Shown here: piece after piece, positions 1 to 8,222 of the stretch
Numbering within the stretch: position 1 is the first letter of the stretch
Layout of the letters: every line of letters begins with the position of its first letter
Source of the DNA: Bacteroidales bacterium
Lineage (GTDB): Bacteria; Bacteroidota; Bacteroidia; Bacteroidales; Muribaculaceae
Length of the DNA stretch: 40,165 nucleotides
Reading direction: 5' to 3'
Assembly (NCBI GenBank): GCA_014800815.1
Contig: JAAVFI010000043.1
Location: forward strand, 1 to 40,165
The notes under the pieces: generated by a model
The model's input: the letters and a program-made list of their open reading frames with translations, nothing else
Databases searched by the model: none
Told to the model about the DNA's origin: nothing
Position numbers and translations under genes: made by a program

Positions 1-2
1 TG

Positions 3-311
3 CCGTGCTACATCATCATCTACCACAGCTGCGCGGGCACTCGGAACCCCGACTTCCCGCCGTGCGTAGAGCGCGACATATCTATCAGCGCATACCGCGC
101 ATATCGCCGCAAGGCCATGGAAGATTTGCCTGCGAAGGCCGCTCCCATGACCACCTATTTCCTCATCCCCGTCTCTTCGCCCTCCAAGCCGCCCCCAAAA
201 GAAAGAAGACCGGGTCTCAACATGGAGACTCCGATCTTCTATACTTTTGCGGCAGCTGCCCCGCACACGACTGACTTTACTGTCAGCAATTCGCAGCGAA
301 GAGCAAATTGA
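3..311 (+). CDS. Possible C-terminal end of an unidentified protein (edge fragment)
   Basis: An open frame enters from the left edge and ends at TGA 309-311, giving about 102 residues without a start inside the window. It includes stretches such as CVERDISISAYRAYRRK and a proline/lysine-rich SSPSKPPPKER. I recognise no family. The opposite strand is also open across most of this stretch, and a terminator-like hairpin for the convergent carB lies inside the frame (198-240), so this may be non-coding carB downstream sequence. If real, it converges on carB with 8 bases between the stops. Low confidence. Confidence 0.25.
   Translation, partial: PCYIIIYHSCAGTRNPDFPPCVERDISISAYRAYRRKAMEDLPAKAAPMTTYFLIPVSSPSKPPPKERRPGLNMETPIFYTFAAAAPHTTDFTVSNSQRRAN
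198..240 (-). terminator. Likely intrinsic terminator of carAB
   Basis: Read on the minus strand, bases 240-206 form a hairpin: an arm starting GAAGATCGG and GTCTC, a six-base loop, then GAGAC and CGGTCTTC, with one bulge and one mismatch. The run TTTCTTTT (205-198) follows at once. It lies about 80 bases past the carB stop, where a carAB transcript should end. Confidence 0.55.
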
Positions 312-319
312 CGTACTGA

Positions 320-3300
320 TTAATACTCATCCCAGCTCTTGATCTCGATGTCGTCGAGGGGGAGTGTGGTAAATGCACGGATAAAGGCGGCAGCGAGGCG
401 CGAGTTGGTGATGAGGGGGATGTTGAGGTCCACCGCGGCGCGACGTATCTTGCGACCGTTGCTCAACTCGGTACCTGTGAAGTTTTTAGGCATATTCACC
501 ACTAAGTCTACCGCCTTGCTGTGGAGCAGGTCGATAGCCTGAGGCTGCTGGTCGGGTGTCGAAGGCCAGTACACGCGTACGGCGGGAATACCGTTCTCGT
601 TGAGGAACTGGCAAGTACCTCCCGTGGCGTAGATAGTCAGGCCGGCTTTGTGCAGGCGGTGTGCGGCCTCGAGCATATCGGCCTTCTGGCGCGGTGTGCC
701 TGTACTGAGGAGCACTGCCTTGTTGGGGATGCGAAGACCTACGGCAAGCAGCGACTTGAGGATAGCTTCATTGGTGTCATCGCCGATACAGCCCACCTCA
801 CCGGTCGATGCCATGTCGACACCGAGCACGGGGTCGGCACCGCCGAGACGTGAGAAGGAGAACTGCGATGCCTTTATACCTACATAGTCGAGGTCGAACG
901 CGCTCTTTGAAGGCTTCTCTACATCGTAGCCAAGCATGATGCGGGTTGCGAGGTCGATGAAGTTGATTTTGAGCACCTTCGACACGAAGGGGAAGCTTCG
1001 CGATGCACGGAGGTTGCACTCTATCACCTTGATATCGTTGTTCTTGGCAAGGAACTGGATGTTGAAAGGACCTGATATATTGAGCTCGCGGGCGATTTTC
1101 GCCGAAATCTTCTTGATGCGGCGCATTGTCTCCACGTAGAGCTTCTGAGGCGGGAACTGGATAGTGGCGTCGCCCGAGTGCACACCGGCAAACTCGATGT
1201 GTTCCGAGATAGCATACGCCTTGATTTCGCCGTTGCGGGCCACGGCGTCCATTTCAATCTCTTTAGCGCCCTGGATAAATTCGCTCACAACCACAGGGTG
1301 CTTCTTCGATACATTGGCAGCTAAGGTCAGGAAGCGACGGAGCTCGTCGGAGTTGGAGCAGACATTCATGGCTGCTCCCGAGAGCACGTAGCTCGGACGC
1401 ACGAGGACGGGGAAACCTACCTCTTCAACGAAATCGTTGATGTCGTCGAAGTCGGTAAGCTCGCGCCAGCGGGGCTGGTCGATGCCGAGGCCGTCGAGCA
1501 TCGCCGAGAACTTGTGGCGGTCTTCGGCGCGGTCGATGCTGCTTGCCGGAGTACCGAGGATGTTTACGTGAGCCGCGTCGAGGCGGGTAGCGAGGTTGTT
1601 AGGTATCTGACCGCCAACCGAAAGCACCACGCCGTGAGGATTCTCAAGCTCGAGAATATCCATTACGCGTTCGTAGGTAAGTTCGTCGAAGTAGAGGCGG
1701 TCGCAGATATCGTAGTCGGTGCTGACAGTCTCGGGGTTGTAGTTGATCATCACCGAGCGGTAGCCTTCTTTACGCGCTGTAAGAAGGGCGTTTACAGAGC
1801 ACCAGTCAAATTCGACGGACGAACCGATGCGGTATGCGCCCGATCCGAGCACAACTACCGAGCGGTGGTCGCCCTTGTAGTCCACATCGTTCTCAGTACC
1901 GTTGTAAGTGAGGTAGAGATAGTTCGTTGCAGCGGGATATTCGGCTGCAAGAGTATCTATCTGCTTGACTACGGGGAGGATGCCCAGCTCCTTGCGATGT
2001 GCGCGTACTGCAGCGATGCGGCCGTCGGTATCGGCGGCAAAAGATTCTTTGAAGAGGCTGCGCGCAATCTGGAAGTCGCTGAAGCCCTGCTCTTTGGCAA
2101 GACGGAGAAGCTCGCGCGGAACATCGTTGGGGCTGTTGTAGCCTTCGAGTTCGTGCGATGTCTCCACGATATTGTGAAGTTTATAGAGGAACCAGCGGTC
2201 AATCTTCGTCAGCTCGTGAATCTTATCTACCGAGTAGCCCTGAGCGAATGCCTTGGCAATAGCGAAGATACGGCGGTCGGTAGGCTCGCGGAGAGCGGCG
2301 TCGAGGTCGTCGATATTGATATCTTTGTTCTCTACGAAGCCGTGCATTCCCTGGCCGATCATACGCAGACCCTTCTGAATTGCTTCCTCGAAGGTGCGGC
2401 CGATAGCCATAACCTCGCCGACAGACTTCATCGACGAACCGATGTGGCGGTCTACGCCGTGGAACTTACCGAGGTCCCAGCGGGGAATCTTCACCACTAC
2501 ATAGTCGAGAGCCGGCTCGAAGAACGCCGATGTACTCTGTGTCACGCTGTTCTTGAGGTCAAAGAGACCGTAGCCGAGCGCGAGCTTAGCAGCGACAAAA
2601 GCCAGAGGATAACCCGTAGCCTTCGATGCCAGAGCCGATGAGCGGCTCAGACGGGCGTTCACCTCGATTACGCGGTAGTCCATCGACTCGGGGTCGTAGG
2701 CATACTGCACATTACATTCGCCCACGATACCTATGTGGCGTACAATCTTTATAGCGATGCTGCGGAGGTAGTGGTAGTCGTCGTTCGACAGAGTCTGCGA
2801 GGGAGCCACAACGATACTTTCGCCGGTGTGGATACCCAGCGGGTCGAAGTTCTCCATGTTGCAGACAGTGATACAGTTGTCGAAGCGGTCGCGGACCACC
2901 TCGTATTCAACCTCTTTCCAGCCCTTGAGCGACTTCTCTACAAGAACCTGGGGCGAGAACGACAGCGCTTTCTCCACAAGAGTGGCGAGCTCAACGTCGT
3001 TGTCGCAGAATCCGCTGCCGAGGCCGCCGAGGGCGTACGCCGCACGCACAATCACGGGATAACCCAAGCGTGCAGCCACCTTCAGAGCATCGTCGACAGT
3101 CTCAACGGCTTCACTCTTAATAGTGTTTACATCTATCTGGTTGAGCTTTTCTACAAAGAGCTCACGGTCTTCAGTGTCCATGATAGCGCGCACGGGGGTG
3201 CCGAGCACCTTCACGCCGAAGCGCTCCAACACGCCGCTCTGCTCGAGTTCTACACCGCAGTTGAGCGCCGTCTGACCGCCGAAAGCGAGCAGAATACCGT

Positions 3301-3544
3301 CAGGACGTTCCTTCTCGATGACACGCTCCACGAAGTAGGGAGTCACCGGCAGGAAGTAAATCTTGTCGGCCATGCCTTCCGACGTCTGCACCGTAGCGAT
3401 ATTGGGGTTGATGAGCACAGTGGTCACGCCCTCCTCGCGCAGAGCCTTCAGGGCCTGAGCTCCGGAGTAGTCGAATTCGCCCGCCTCACCGATTTTGAGT
3501 GCGCCGCTGCCGAGGAGCAGCACTTTCTTTATAGTAGTCTCCAT
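320..3544 (-). CDS. carB: Carbamoyl-phosphate synthase large subunit
   Basis: The synthetase subunit makes carbamoyl phosphate from bicarbonate, ATP and ammonia delivered by CarA, for pyrimidine and arginine synthesis in the cytoplasm. At 1074 residues it has full family length. Two homologous ATP-grasp halves are visible: the first opens with KVLLLGSGALKIGEAGEFDYSG, the second near residue 555 with VVVLGSGAYRIGSSVEFDWC. A C-terminal MGS-like allosteric domain follows (KAVLLSTGTPRQKADM onward). The GEAGEFDYSG form of the first motif is the one usual in Bacteroidota. The ATG follows the carA stop directly (TAAATG), so the two genes are surely cotranscribed and probably translationally coupled. 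Confidence 0.97.
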   Translation of the reverse strand: METTIKKVLLLGSGALKIGEAGEFDYSGAQALKALREEGVTTVLINPNIATVQTSEGMADKIYFLPVTPYFVERVIEKERPDGILLAFGGQTALNCGVELEQSGVLERFGVKVLGTPVRAIMDTEDRELFVEKLNQIDVNTIKSEAVETVDDALKVAARLGYPVIVRAAYALGGLGSGFCDNDVELATLVEKALSFSPQVLVEKSLKGWKEVEYEVVRDRFDNCITVCNMENFDPLGIHTGESIVVAPSQTLSNDDYHYLRSIAIKIVRHIGIVGECNVQYAYDPESMDYRVIEVNARLSRSSALASKATGYPLAFVAAKLALGYGLFDLKNSVTQSTSAFFEPALDYVVVKIPRWDLGKFHGVDRHIGSSMKSVGEVMAIGRTFEEAIQKGLRMIGQGMHGFVENKDINIDDLDAALREPTDRRIFAIAKAFAQGYSVDKIHELTKIDRWFLYKLHNIVETSHELEGYNSPNDVPRELLRLAKEQGFSDFQIARSLFKESFAADTDGRIAAVRAHRKELGILPVVKQIDTLAAEYPAATNYLYLTYNGTENDVDYKGDHRSVVVLGSGAYRIGSSVEFDWCSVNALLTARKEGYRSVMINYNPETVSTDYDICDRLYFDELTYERVMDILELENPHGVVLSVGGQIPNNLATRLDAAHVNILGTPASSIDRAEDRHKFSAMLDGLGIDQPRWRELTDFDDINDFVEEVGFPVLVRPSYVLSGAAMNVCSNSDELRRFLTLAANVSKKHPVVVSEFIQGAKEIEMDAVARNGEIKAYAISEHIEFAGVHSGDATIQFPPQKLYVETMRRIKKISAKIARELNISGPFNIQFLAKNNDIKVIECNLRASRSFPFVSKVLKINFIDLATRIMLGYDVEKPSKSAFDLDYVGIKASQFSFSRLGGADPVLGVDMASTGEVGCIGDDTNEAILKSLLAVGLRIPNKAVLLSTGTPRQKADMLEAAHRLHKAGLTIYATGGTCQFLNENGIPAVRVYWPSTPDQQPQAIDLLHSKAVDLVVNMPKNFTGTELSNGRKIRRAAVDLNIPLITNSRLAAAFIRAFTTLPLDDIEIKSWDEY

Positions 3545-4666
3545 TTAGATTTTTGCTATGAATTCATCAAAAAAGAACTCCGTATCCCTCGGGCCGCTCG
3601 AGGCTTCGGGGTGGAACTGGGCCGAGAAGAAAGGCTTCGACTTGTGGCGGATACCCTCGTTCGTACCGTCGTTCATGTTCACGAAGAGAGCCTCCCAGTC
3701 GGAGGGGAGCGACTTGTCATCTACCGCAAAACCATGGTTCTGCGACGTCACGAAGCACTGCTCCGAGCCTGCGCGGCGCACCGGCTGATTGTGGCTGCGG
3801 TGGCCGTAGGGAAGCTTGTAGGTGCTTGCACCCGCAGCCTTGGCAAGGAGCTGATTGCCCATGCAGATGCCGCAGATAGGCTTACCCGTCTCCATAGCCT
3901 TGCGGATATGCTCCACAGTCACACCCGCGAAGTCGGGGTTGCCCGGACCGTTTGATATGAAAAGACCGTCGTACGGCAGGGCAGTGAAATCGAAGTCCCA
4001 GGGAACACGTATCACTCGCACACCGCGGTTGAGCAGACACCTTATTATATTATGCTTGATGCCGCAGTCCACGAGCACAACCGTCTTGCGGCCCTCGGCG
4101 TCGGGAGCCAGCGGGAGAGTGAGCTCTGTAGGCTTCACGCCCACGCGCGTATATATAAGAGGTGTGGGGCAAGAAGTGAGAGCGATAAGATTTTCAGCGT
4201 TAGGATCATAAAAATCGACATCTGCGCCTCCCTCGATAGTTATCTTGCCGAGCATCGAGCCATGTTGGCGGAGGTGCTTGGTGAGGGCGCGGGTGTCGAT
4301 TCCGTAGATGCCGGGTATTTTTTCTTCCTTGAGCCAGTCGCCTAACGAACGGTCGGCGAGCCAGTGGCTGTGGCGGAAAGCGTAGTCTTGAGCGATAATA
4401 GCGCGACAATGGATGCGTTCACTCTCATAGTGGTCGTCGAGAGTGTCGGAGCCGCCTTTCGGGGGCACACCGTAGTTGCCTAACTGTGGGAATGTTGTCA
4501 CCAGAATCTGTCCCTCATACGATGGATCCGTTAGGCTCTCCGGATAGCCGGTCATGGCAGTGTTGAATACCACCTCGCCTGCTGCCGGTCCTTCGTAGCC
4601 GAAGCTGTAGCCTTTGTAGGTCGTGCCGTCCTGTAGGGTCAGCACCGCTGCTTTGCTCGCCTGCAT
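3545..4666 (-). CDS. carA: Carbamoyl-phosphate synthase small (glutaminase) subunit
   Basis: CarA hydrolyses glutamine and channels ammonia to CarB. The 373-residue protein has the N-terminal CPSase small-chain domain (LQDGTTYKGYSFG near residue 11, FNTAMTGYPESLTDPSY near 34) and a class I glutamine amidotransferase domain from about residue 195. The nucleophile is Cys268 in GICMGNQ, and the triad His352 and Glu354 lie in FHPEAS. It is the first gene of a two-gene operon with carB, with no bases between stop and start. A TAACTTTG promoter box lies about 60 bases upstream of the ATG. Nothing is missing or unusual. Confidence 0.97.
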   Translation of the reverse strand: MQASKAAVLTLQDGTTYKGYSFGYEGPAAGEVVFNTAMTGYPESLTDPSYEGQILVTTFPQLGNYGVPPKGGSDTLDDHYESERIHCRAIIAQDYAFRHSHWLADRSLGDWLKEEKIPGIYGIDTRALTKHLRQHGSMLGKITIEGGADVDFYDPNAENLIALTSCPTPLIYTRVGVKPTELTLPLAPDAEGRKTVVLVDCGIKHNIIRCLLNRGVRVIRVPWDFDFTALPYDGLFISNGPGNPDFAGVTVEHIRKAMETGKPICGICMGNQLLAKAAGASTYKLPYGHRSHNQPVRRAGSEQCFVTSQNHGFAVDDKSLPSDWEALFVNMNDGTNEGIRHKSKPFFSAQFHPEASSGPRDTEFFFDEFIAKI

Positions 4667-4727
4667 ATATGTTGTGATAATTTAGGTTTGGAACCCGCGG
4701 GGCAGACACTCTGCGCCCGCGACTCTG

Positions 4728-4735
4728 CAAAGTTA
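4728..4735 (-). promoter_or_regulatory. Promoter -7 box of carAB (TAACTTTG)
   Basis: On the minus strand TAACTTTG matches the Bacteroides TAnnTTTG element exactly and predicts a start of transcription about 55 bases before the carA ATG. No good TTTG -33 box is seen upstream. The 325-base gap 4667-4991 holds this box, the divergent susC promoter and the susC leader; I see no other gene in it. Confidence 0.55.
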
Positions 4736-4858
4736 CGCATTTTTTGTCGAACTCGCGGCCTGCGCCTCGTATTTTCTCTTGAGGTTGGCACTTTTTCCTC
4801 GTTTAACCGCTCTTGATGAACTTAGGTGTTAATTTTAGAGATTTTTTCTTTCCAAAAG

Positions 4859-4889
4859 TTTATAAGTTCAAAAAAATGTATTACCTTTG
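4859..4889 (+). promoter_or_regulatory. Promoter of the susC-susD operon
   Basis: TACCTTTG at 4882-4889 fits TAnnTTTG, with TTTA 19 bases upstream as a weak -33 element. The predicted 5' leader is about 95 bases. It contains a CGGCG/CGCCG inverted pair around 4910-4938 that could form a hairpin, and a 12-codon reading frame just before the susC ATG. Confidence 0.6.
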
Positions 4890-4950
4890 CCGAATCTTAC
4901 GGCGTGATGCGCACGACTCTCCATGTCTGAGCGCCGCAGGAAAACAAATT

Positions 4951-4989
4951 ATGAATCAATCAATCAAATTTATGTCTAATTTTTTCTAA
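4951..4989 (+). other. Candidate 12-codon leader ORF before susC
   Basis: ATG at 4951 opens a frame of 12 codons (MNQSIKFMSNFF) that stops at TAA 4987-4989, two bases before the susC ATG at 4992. The spacing would let ribosomes ending here restart on susC. A leader this A/T-rich could carry such a frame by chance, so function is unproven. Confidence 0.25.
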
Positions 4990-4991
4990 GT

Positions 4992-7900
4992 ATGAAAAAG
5001 CTGTTTCTATTACTTCTGGCAGTACTTTCAATTGGATTGTGTGCGTCGGCGCAGACGCGTACCGTCCGTGGTATTGTCGTAGACGCTGAGACTCAGGAAG
5101 AGCTCATCGGAGCGTCGGTAACGGCAGGACCTAACGTCGGTGTCACAACTGATGCCGCCGGTGAATTCTCAATCAAGGTTCCTGAAGGTACAAAGACAAT
5201 CAAGGTTTCTTATGTAGGCTACAAGACTCAACTTGTAGACGTTCCTGCTAAAGACCTTAAACTCTACGTTCAGCTCCGCTCTGACTCCGAGCTCCTCGGG
5301 GAAGTTATGGTAGTCGCTTACGGTACTCAGTCTAAGGCCTCATTTACAGGTTCTGCAGCTGTTATCGACGGTGCTGCTATCGAGAAGACTCAGGTTACCA
5401 ACCCTCTCAACGCACTCTCCGGCCGTGTGACTGGTGTTCAGCTTTCTAACGCTTCGGGCGCGCCCGGTGCTTCTGACCCCACAATCCGCGTGCGTGGTTT
5501 CTCTTCAATCAATGCCGGCAACTCGCCTCTTATTATTGTAGACGGCTCTCCTTTCTCCGGCAGCATCGGTAACCTTAACACCAACGATATCGAGTCGATG
5601 ACCGTCCTCAAAGACGCTGCTTCGGCTGCTCTCTACGGTGCGCGTGGTGCAAACGGTGTAATCCTTATCACCACCAAGCGTGCAAAACTCGGCGAAGCTA
5701 CCGTAAGTGTAGACGCTAAGTGGGGCTACAACTCTCGCGGTGATCAGGACTATAAATATTTTAAAGACCCCCGCCACTACTACGAAGCAGTATACGGCGC
5801 GTTTTACAATTTCTATGCAAATGCTCCCGAACAGGGCGGCTCCGGTAAGGCCCTCAGACCCTCTAATGCAGAGGCAAATATAGATATGAGAGGAGGCCTT
5901 GTATATGACGTTTATACCCTTCCTTACGGTATGAATCATGTTGGTACTAACGGACGATTCAACCCCTACGGTACTGAAGGCTATATGAAGACATATATGG
6001 GTCAGGACTATTGGTTAACACCTGACAATGCTCTTGAAGAGGCTTACAAAGGCAGTCTCCGTCAGGAATACAATGTAAATATCTCACAGGGTACCGACAA
6101 GAGCAATATCATGGCTTCTGTAGGCTATCTCCGCAACGAAGGTATCGTTGTCGCTCCTTCTTCTTTCGAACGCTTCACCGCACGCGTATCTGCCGACTTC
6201 CAGGCTAAACCCTGGCTCAAGGTAGGTGCTAACGCCAACTATAGCCACGCTTCTACTGTTGCTATGGACCAGGAAGGTGTTTCCAACTCCGGTAGCAACA
6301 TCTTCGCTTACGCAACTCAGATAGCTCCTATCTATCCTCTCTATATGCGCAATGGCGACAAGCAGATCATGGTAGACGAACTCGGTATCACCCGCTACGA
6401 CTATGGTGCAACTCTTAATGGTGGCTATCGTCGTCCGGTATGGGTTGGTCAGAATGCATTCTCTGATGCTCTTCTCAACAATAACTCTTCCGACCGCAAT
6501 ATCTTCGGTGGTACAGTTTTCGGCGAAATCCGTTTCCTCAAGGACTTCAAGTTTACTTCGAACAACACTGTCAACGTAAACGAAAACCGCTCTACTGCGA
6601 TGACCAACCCCTACTACGGTCAGATGGCTAATTCGCGTGGTATTATTCAGAAGGCTCACTCCCGCTACATGGACTACAACTACCAGCAGCTCCTTACCTG
6701 GAGTCCCAAGTTTGATGCTCACAGCATCGACGTGCTCGTAGGTCATGAATACTACAAACAGACTTATGCTTATCTTACTGGCGAGCGTCAGAATATGTTT
6801 GATTCTTCGAATCTTGAACTTGCCGGTGCTATTACAGCAGGTGGTGCTCCTTCTTCCTACACCTCAACGTACAATAGCGAAGGCTGGCTCGGTCGTGCTC
6901 AGTACAACTACGACAACCGCTACTTCGGTTCGTTCTCTTATCGTCGCGATGCTTCGAGCCGCTTCCACCCCAAACATCGCTGGGGTAACTTCTGGAGCCT
7001 TGGTGGTGCATGGCTCATCAGCCAGGAAGACTTCTTCAATGTTGATTGGGTAGACCTCCTCAAGCTCAAGGTATCTTACGGAGAGCAGGGTAATGATAAC
7101 ATCTCCGACTACCTCTACACCAATGTATATGACCTTACCGAATCTGACGGTGTTCCCTCAGTAATTCCTATCTCAAAGGGTAACGAAAACATTACTTGGG
7201 AAAAGAATGGTAACTTAAACGTAGGTCTCGAATTCAACCTCTTCAGCAGCCGCCTCAACGGTGAAATCAACGGTTTCTACCGTAAGACATCGGATATGCT
7301 CATGTACTTCTCACTCCCCGCATCTTCGGGCTTCATGGGATACTACGCAAATACAGGTAACGTGATGAATGCAGGTGTTGAACTTCAGGTAGACGGCGAC
7401 ATCATCCGCACCAACGACTTCCGTTGGAACCTCAACCTCAACTTCACCTACCTCAAGAACCGTATCACCAAGCTCCCCGCAGAGCGTAAGATTTCTTCTG
7501 TCGACGGTGTCCCCGGTTACTCAAGCAGCAACACATACTTCGGTGAAGGTATGCCTATGTTTACTTTCTACATGCCTGAGTATCTTGGTGTAGATCAGGA
7601 ATCAGGTCTTCCCGTCTACGTGAAGAAAACCTATGATGATGAAGGTAACGAAACCGGTGAAAGAACTACCACTACCAAGTATTCAGAGGCTTCTAACTGT
7701 CTCGTAGGTTCTGCTCTCGCTCACGTTTTCGGTGGCTTCAACACCTCATTCGAGTACAAAGGCTTCGACCTCTCGGCTCAGTTCAACTACCAGATCGGTG
7801 GCAAGTCGCTTGATTCAGGCTATATGCAGATGATGGCTACTCCTACCAATACCGCAATGGGTAATTCACTCCACGCAGATATCCTCGATGCATGGTCACT

Positions 7901-8210
7901 GTCAAATAAAGGTAGCAACATCCCCCGCTACGTATACAACGACCTCCAGATCGCTTCTACTTCAAGCCGCTTCCTCACCGACGCTTCTTATCTTTCGCTC
8001 GAGAATATCAACTTCGGTTATACTCTCCCCGCGAATATCGTGAAGAAGCTCTACCTCAGCAAGCTCCGCGTTTACTTCGCGGCTGAGAATGTTTGGGTAT
8101 GGTCCAAGCGTCAAGGTTTCGATCCCCGTCAGTCTTTCACCGGCGGTAGCAGCAATTCCTACAACGCATTCGTTCGCACTCTCTCGGGTGGTTTTACTGT
8201 AACATTCTAA
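4992..8210 (+). CDS. SusC-family TonB-dependent outer-membrane transporter
   Basis: SusC proteins are TonB-powered barrels that import oligomers (often glycans, sometimes peptides) under a SusD lid. The 1072-residue protein has a signal peptide ending near ASA-Q (residue 21), a carboxypeptidase-regulatory-like domain (about 24-105, VRGIVVDAETQEELIGASV), a plug opening with LGEVMVVAYGTQ and holding IRVRGFSSINAGNSPLIIVDG, then a long barrel ending in aromatic GGFTVTF. This is the SusC layout and length. It begins a three-gene operon with susD 12 bases downstream. No glycosidase, sulfatase or hybrid sensor lies next to it, so the substrate cannot be read from context. Confidence 0.95.
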   Translation: MKKLFLLLLAVLSIGLCASAQTRTVRGIVVDAETQEELIGASVTAGPNVGVTTDAAGEFSIKVPEGTKTIKVSYVGYKTQLVDVPAKDLKLYVQLRSDSELLGEVMVVAYGTQSKASFTGSAAVIDGAAIEKTQVTNPLNALSGRVTGVQLSNASGAPGASDPTIRVRGFSSINAGNSPLIIVDGSPFSGSIGNLNTNDIESMTVLKDAASAALYGARGANGVILITTKRAKLGEATVSVDAKWGYNSRGDQDYKYFKDPRHYYEAVYGAFYNFYANAPEQGGSGKALRPSNAEANIDMRGGLVYDVYTLPYGMNHVGTNGRFNPYGTEGYMKTYMGQDYWLTPDNALEEAYKGSLRQEYNVNISQGTDKSNIMASVGYLRNEGIVVAPSSFERFTARVSADFQAKPWLKVGANANYSHASTVAMDQEGVSNSGSNIFAYATQIAPIYPLYMRNGDKQIMVDELGITRYDYGATLNGGYRRPVWVGQNAFSDALLNNNSSDRNIFGGTVFGEIRFLKDFKFTSNNTVNVNENRSTAMTNPYYGQMANSRGIIQKAHSRYMDYNYQQLLTWSPKFDAHSIDVLVGHEYYKQTYAYLTGERQNMFDSSNLELAGAITAGGAPSSYTSTYNSEGWLGRAQYNYDNRYFGSFSYRRDASSRFHPKHRWGNFWSLGGAWLISQEDFFNVDWVDLLKLKVSYGEQGNDNISDYLYTNVYDLTESDGVPSVIPISKGNENITWEKNGNLNVGLEFNLFSSRLNGEINGFYRKTSDMLMYFSLPASSGFMGYYANTGNVMNAGVELQVDGDIIRTNDFRWNLNLNFTYLKNRITKLPAERKISSVDGVPGYSSSNTYFGEGMPMFTFYMPEYLGVDQESGLPVYVKKTYDDEGNETGERTTTTKYSEASNCLVGSALAHVFGGFNTSFEYKGFDLSAQFNYQIGGKSLDSGYMQMMATPTNTAMGNSLHADILDAWSLSNKGSNIPRYVYNDLQIASTSSRFLTDASYLSLENINFGYTLPANIVKKLYLSKLRVYFAAENVWVWSKRQGFDPRQSFTGGSSNSYNAFVRTLSGGFTVTF

Positions 8211-8222
8211 AAATCGCTTTAA

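Noticed and set aside
1514-2641. 375-codon plus-strand frame opposite carB (with another at 2735-3955)
   Set aside because: It lies wholly antisense to the clear carB/carA genes and has no recognisable motif. The strong codon bias of the real genes leaves long open frames on the other strand.
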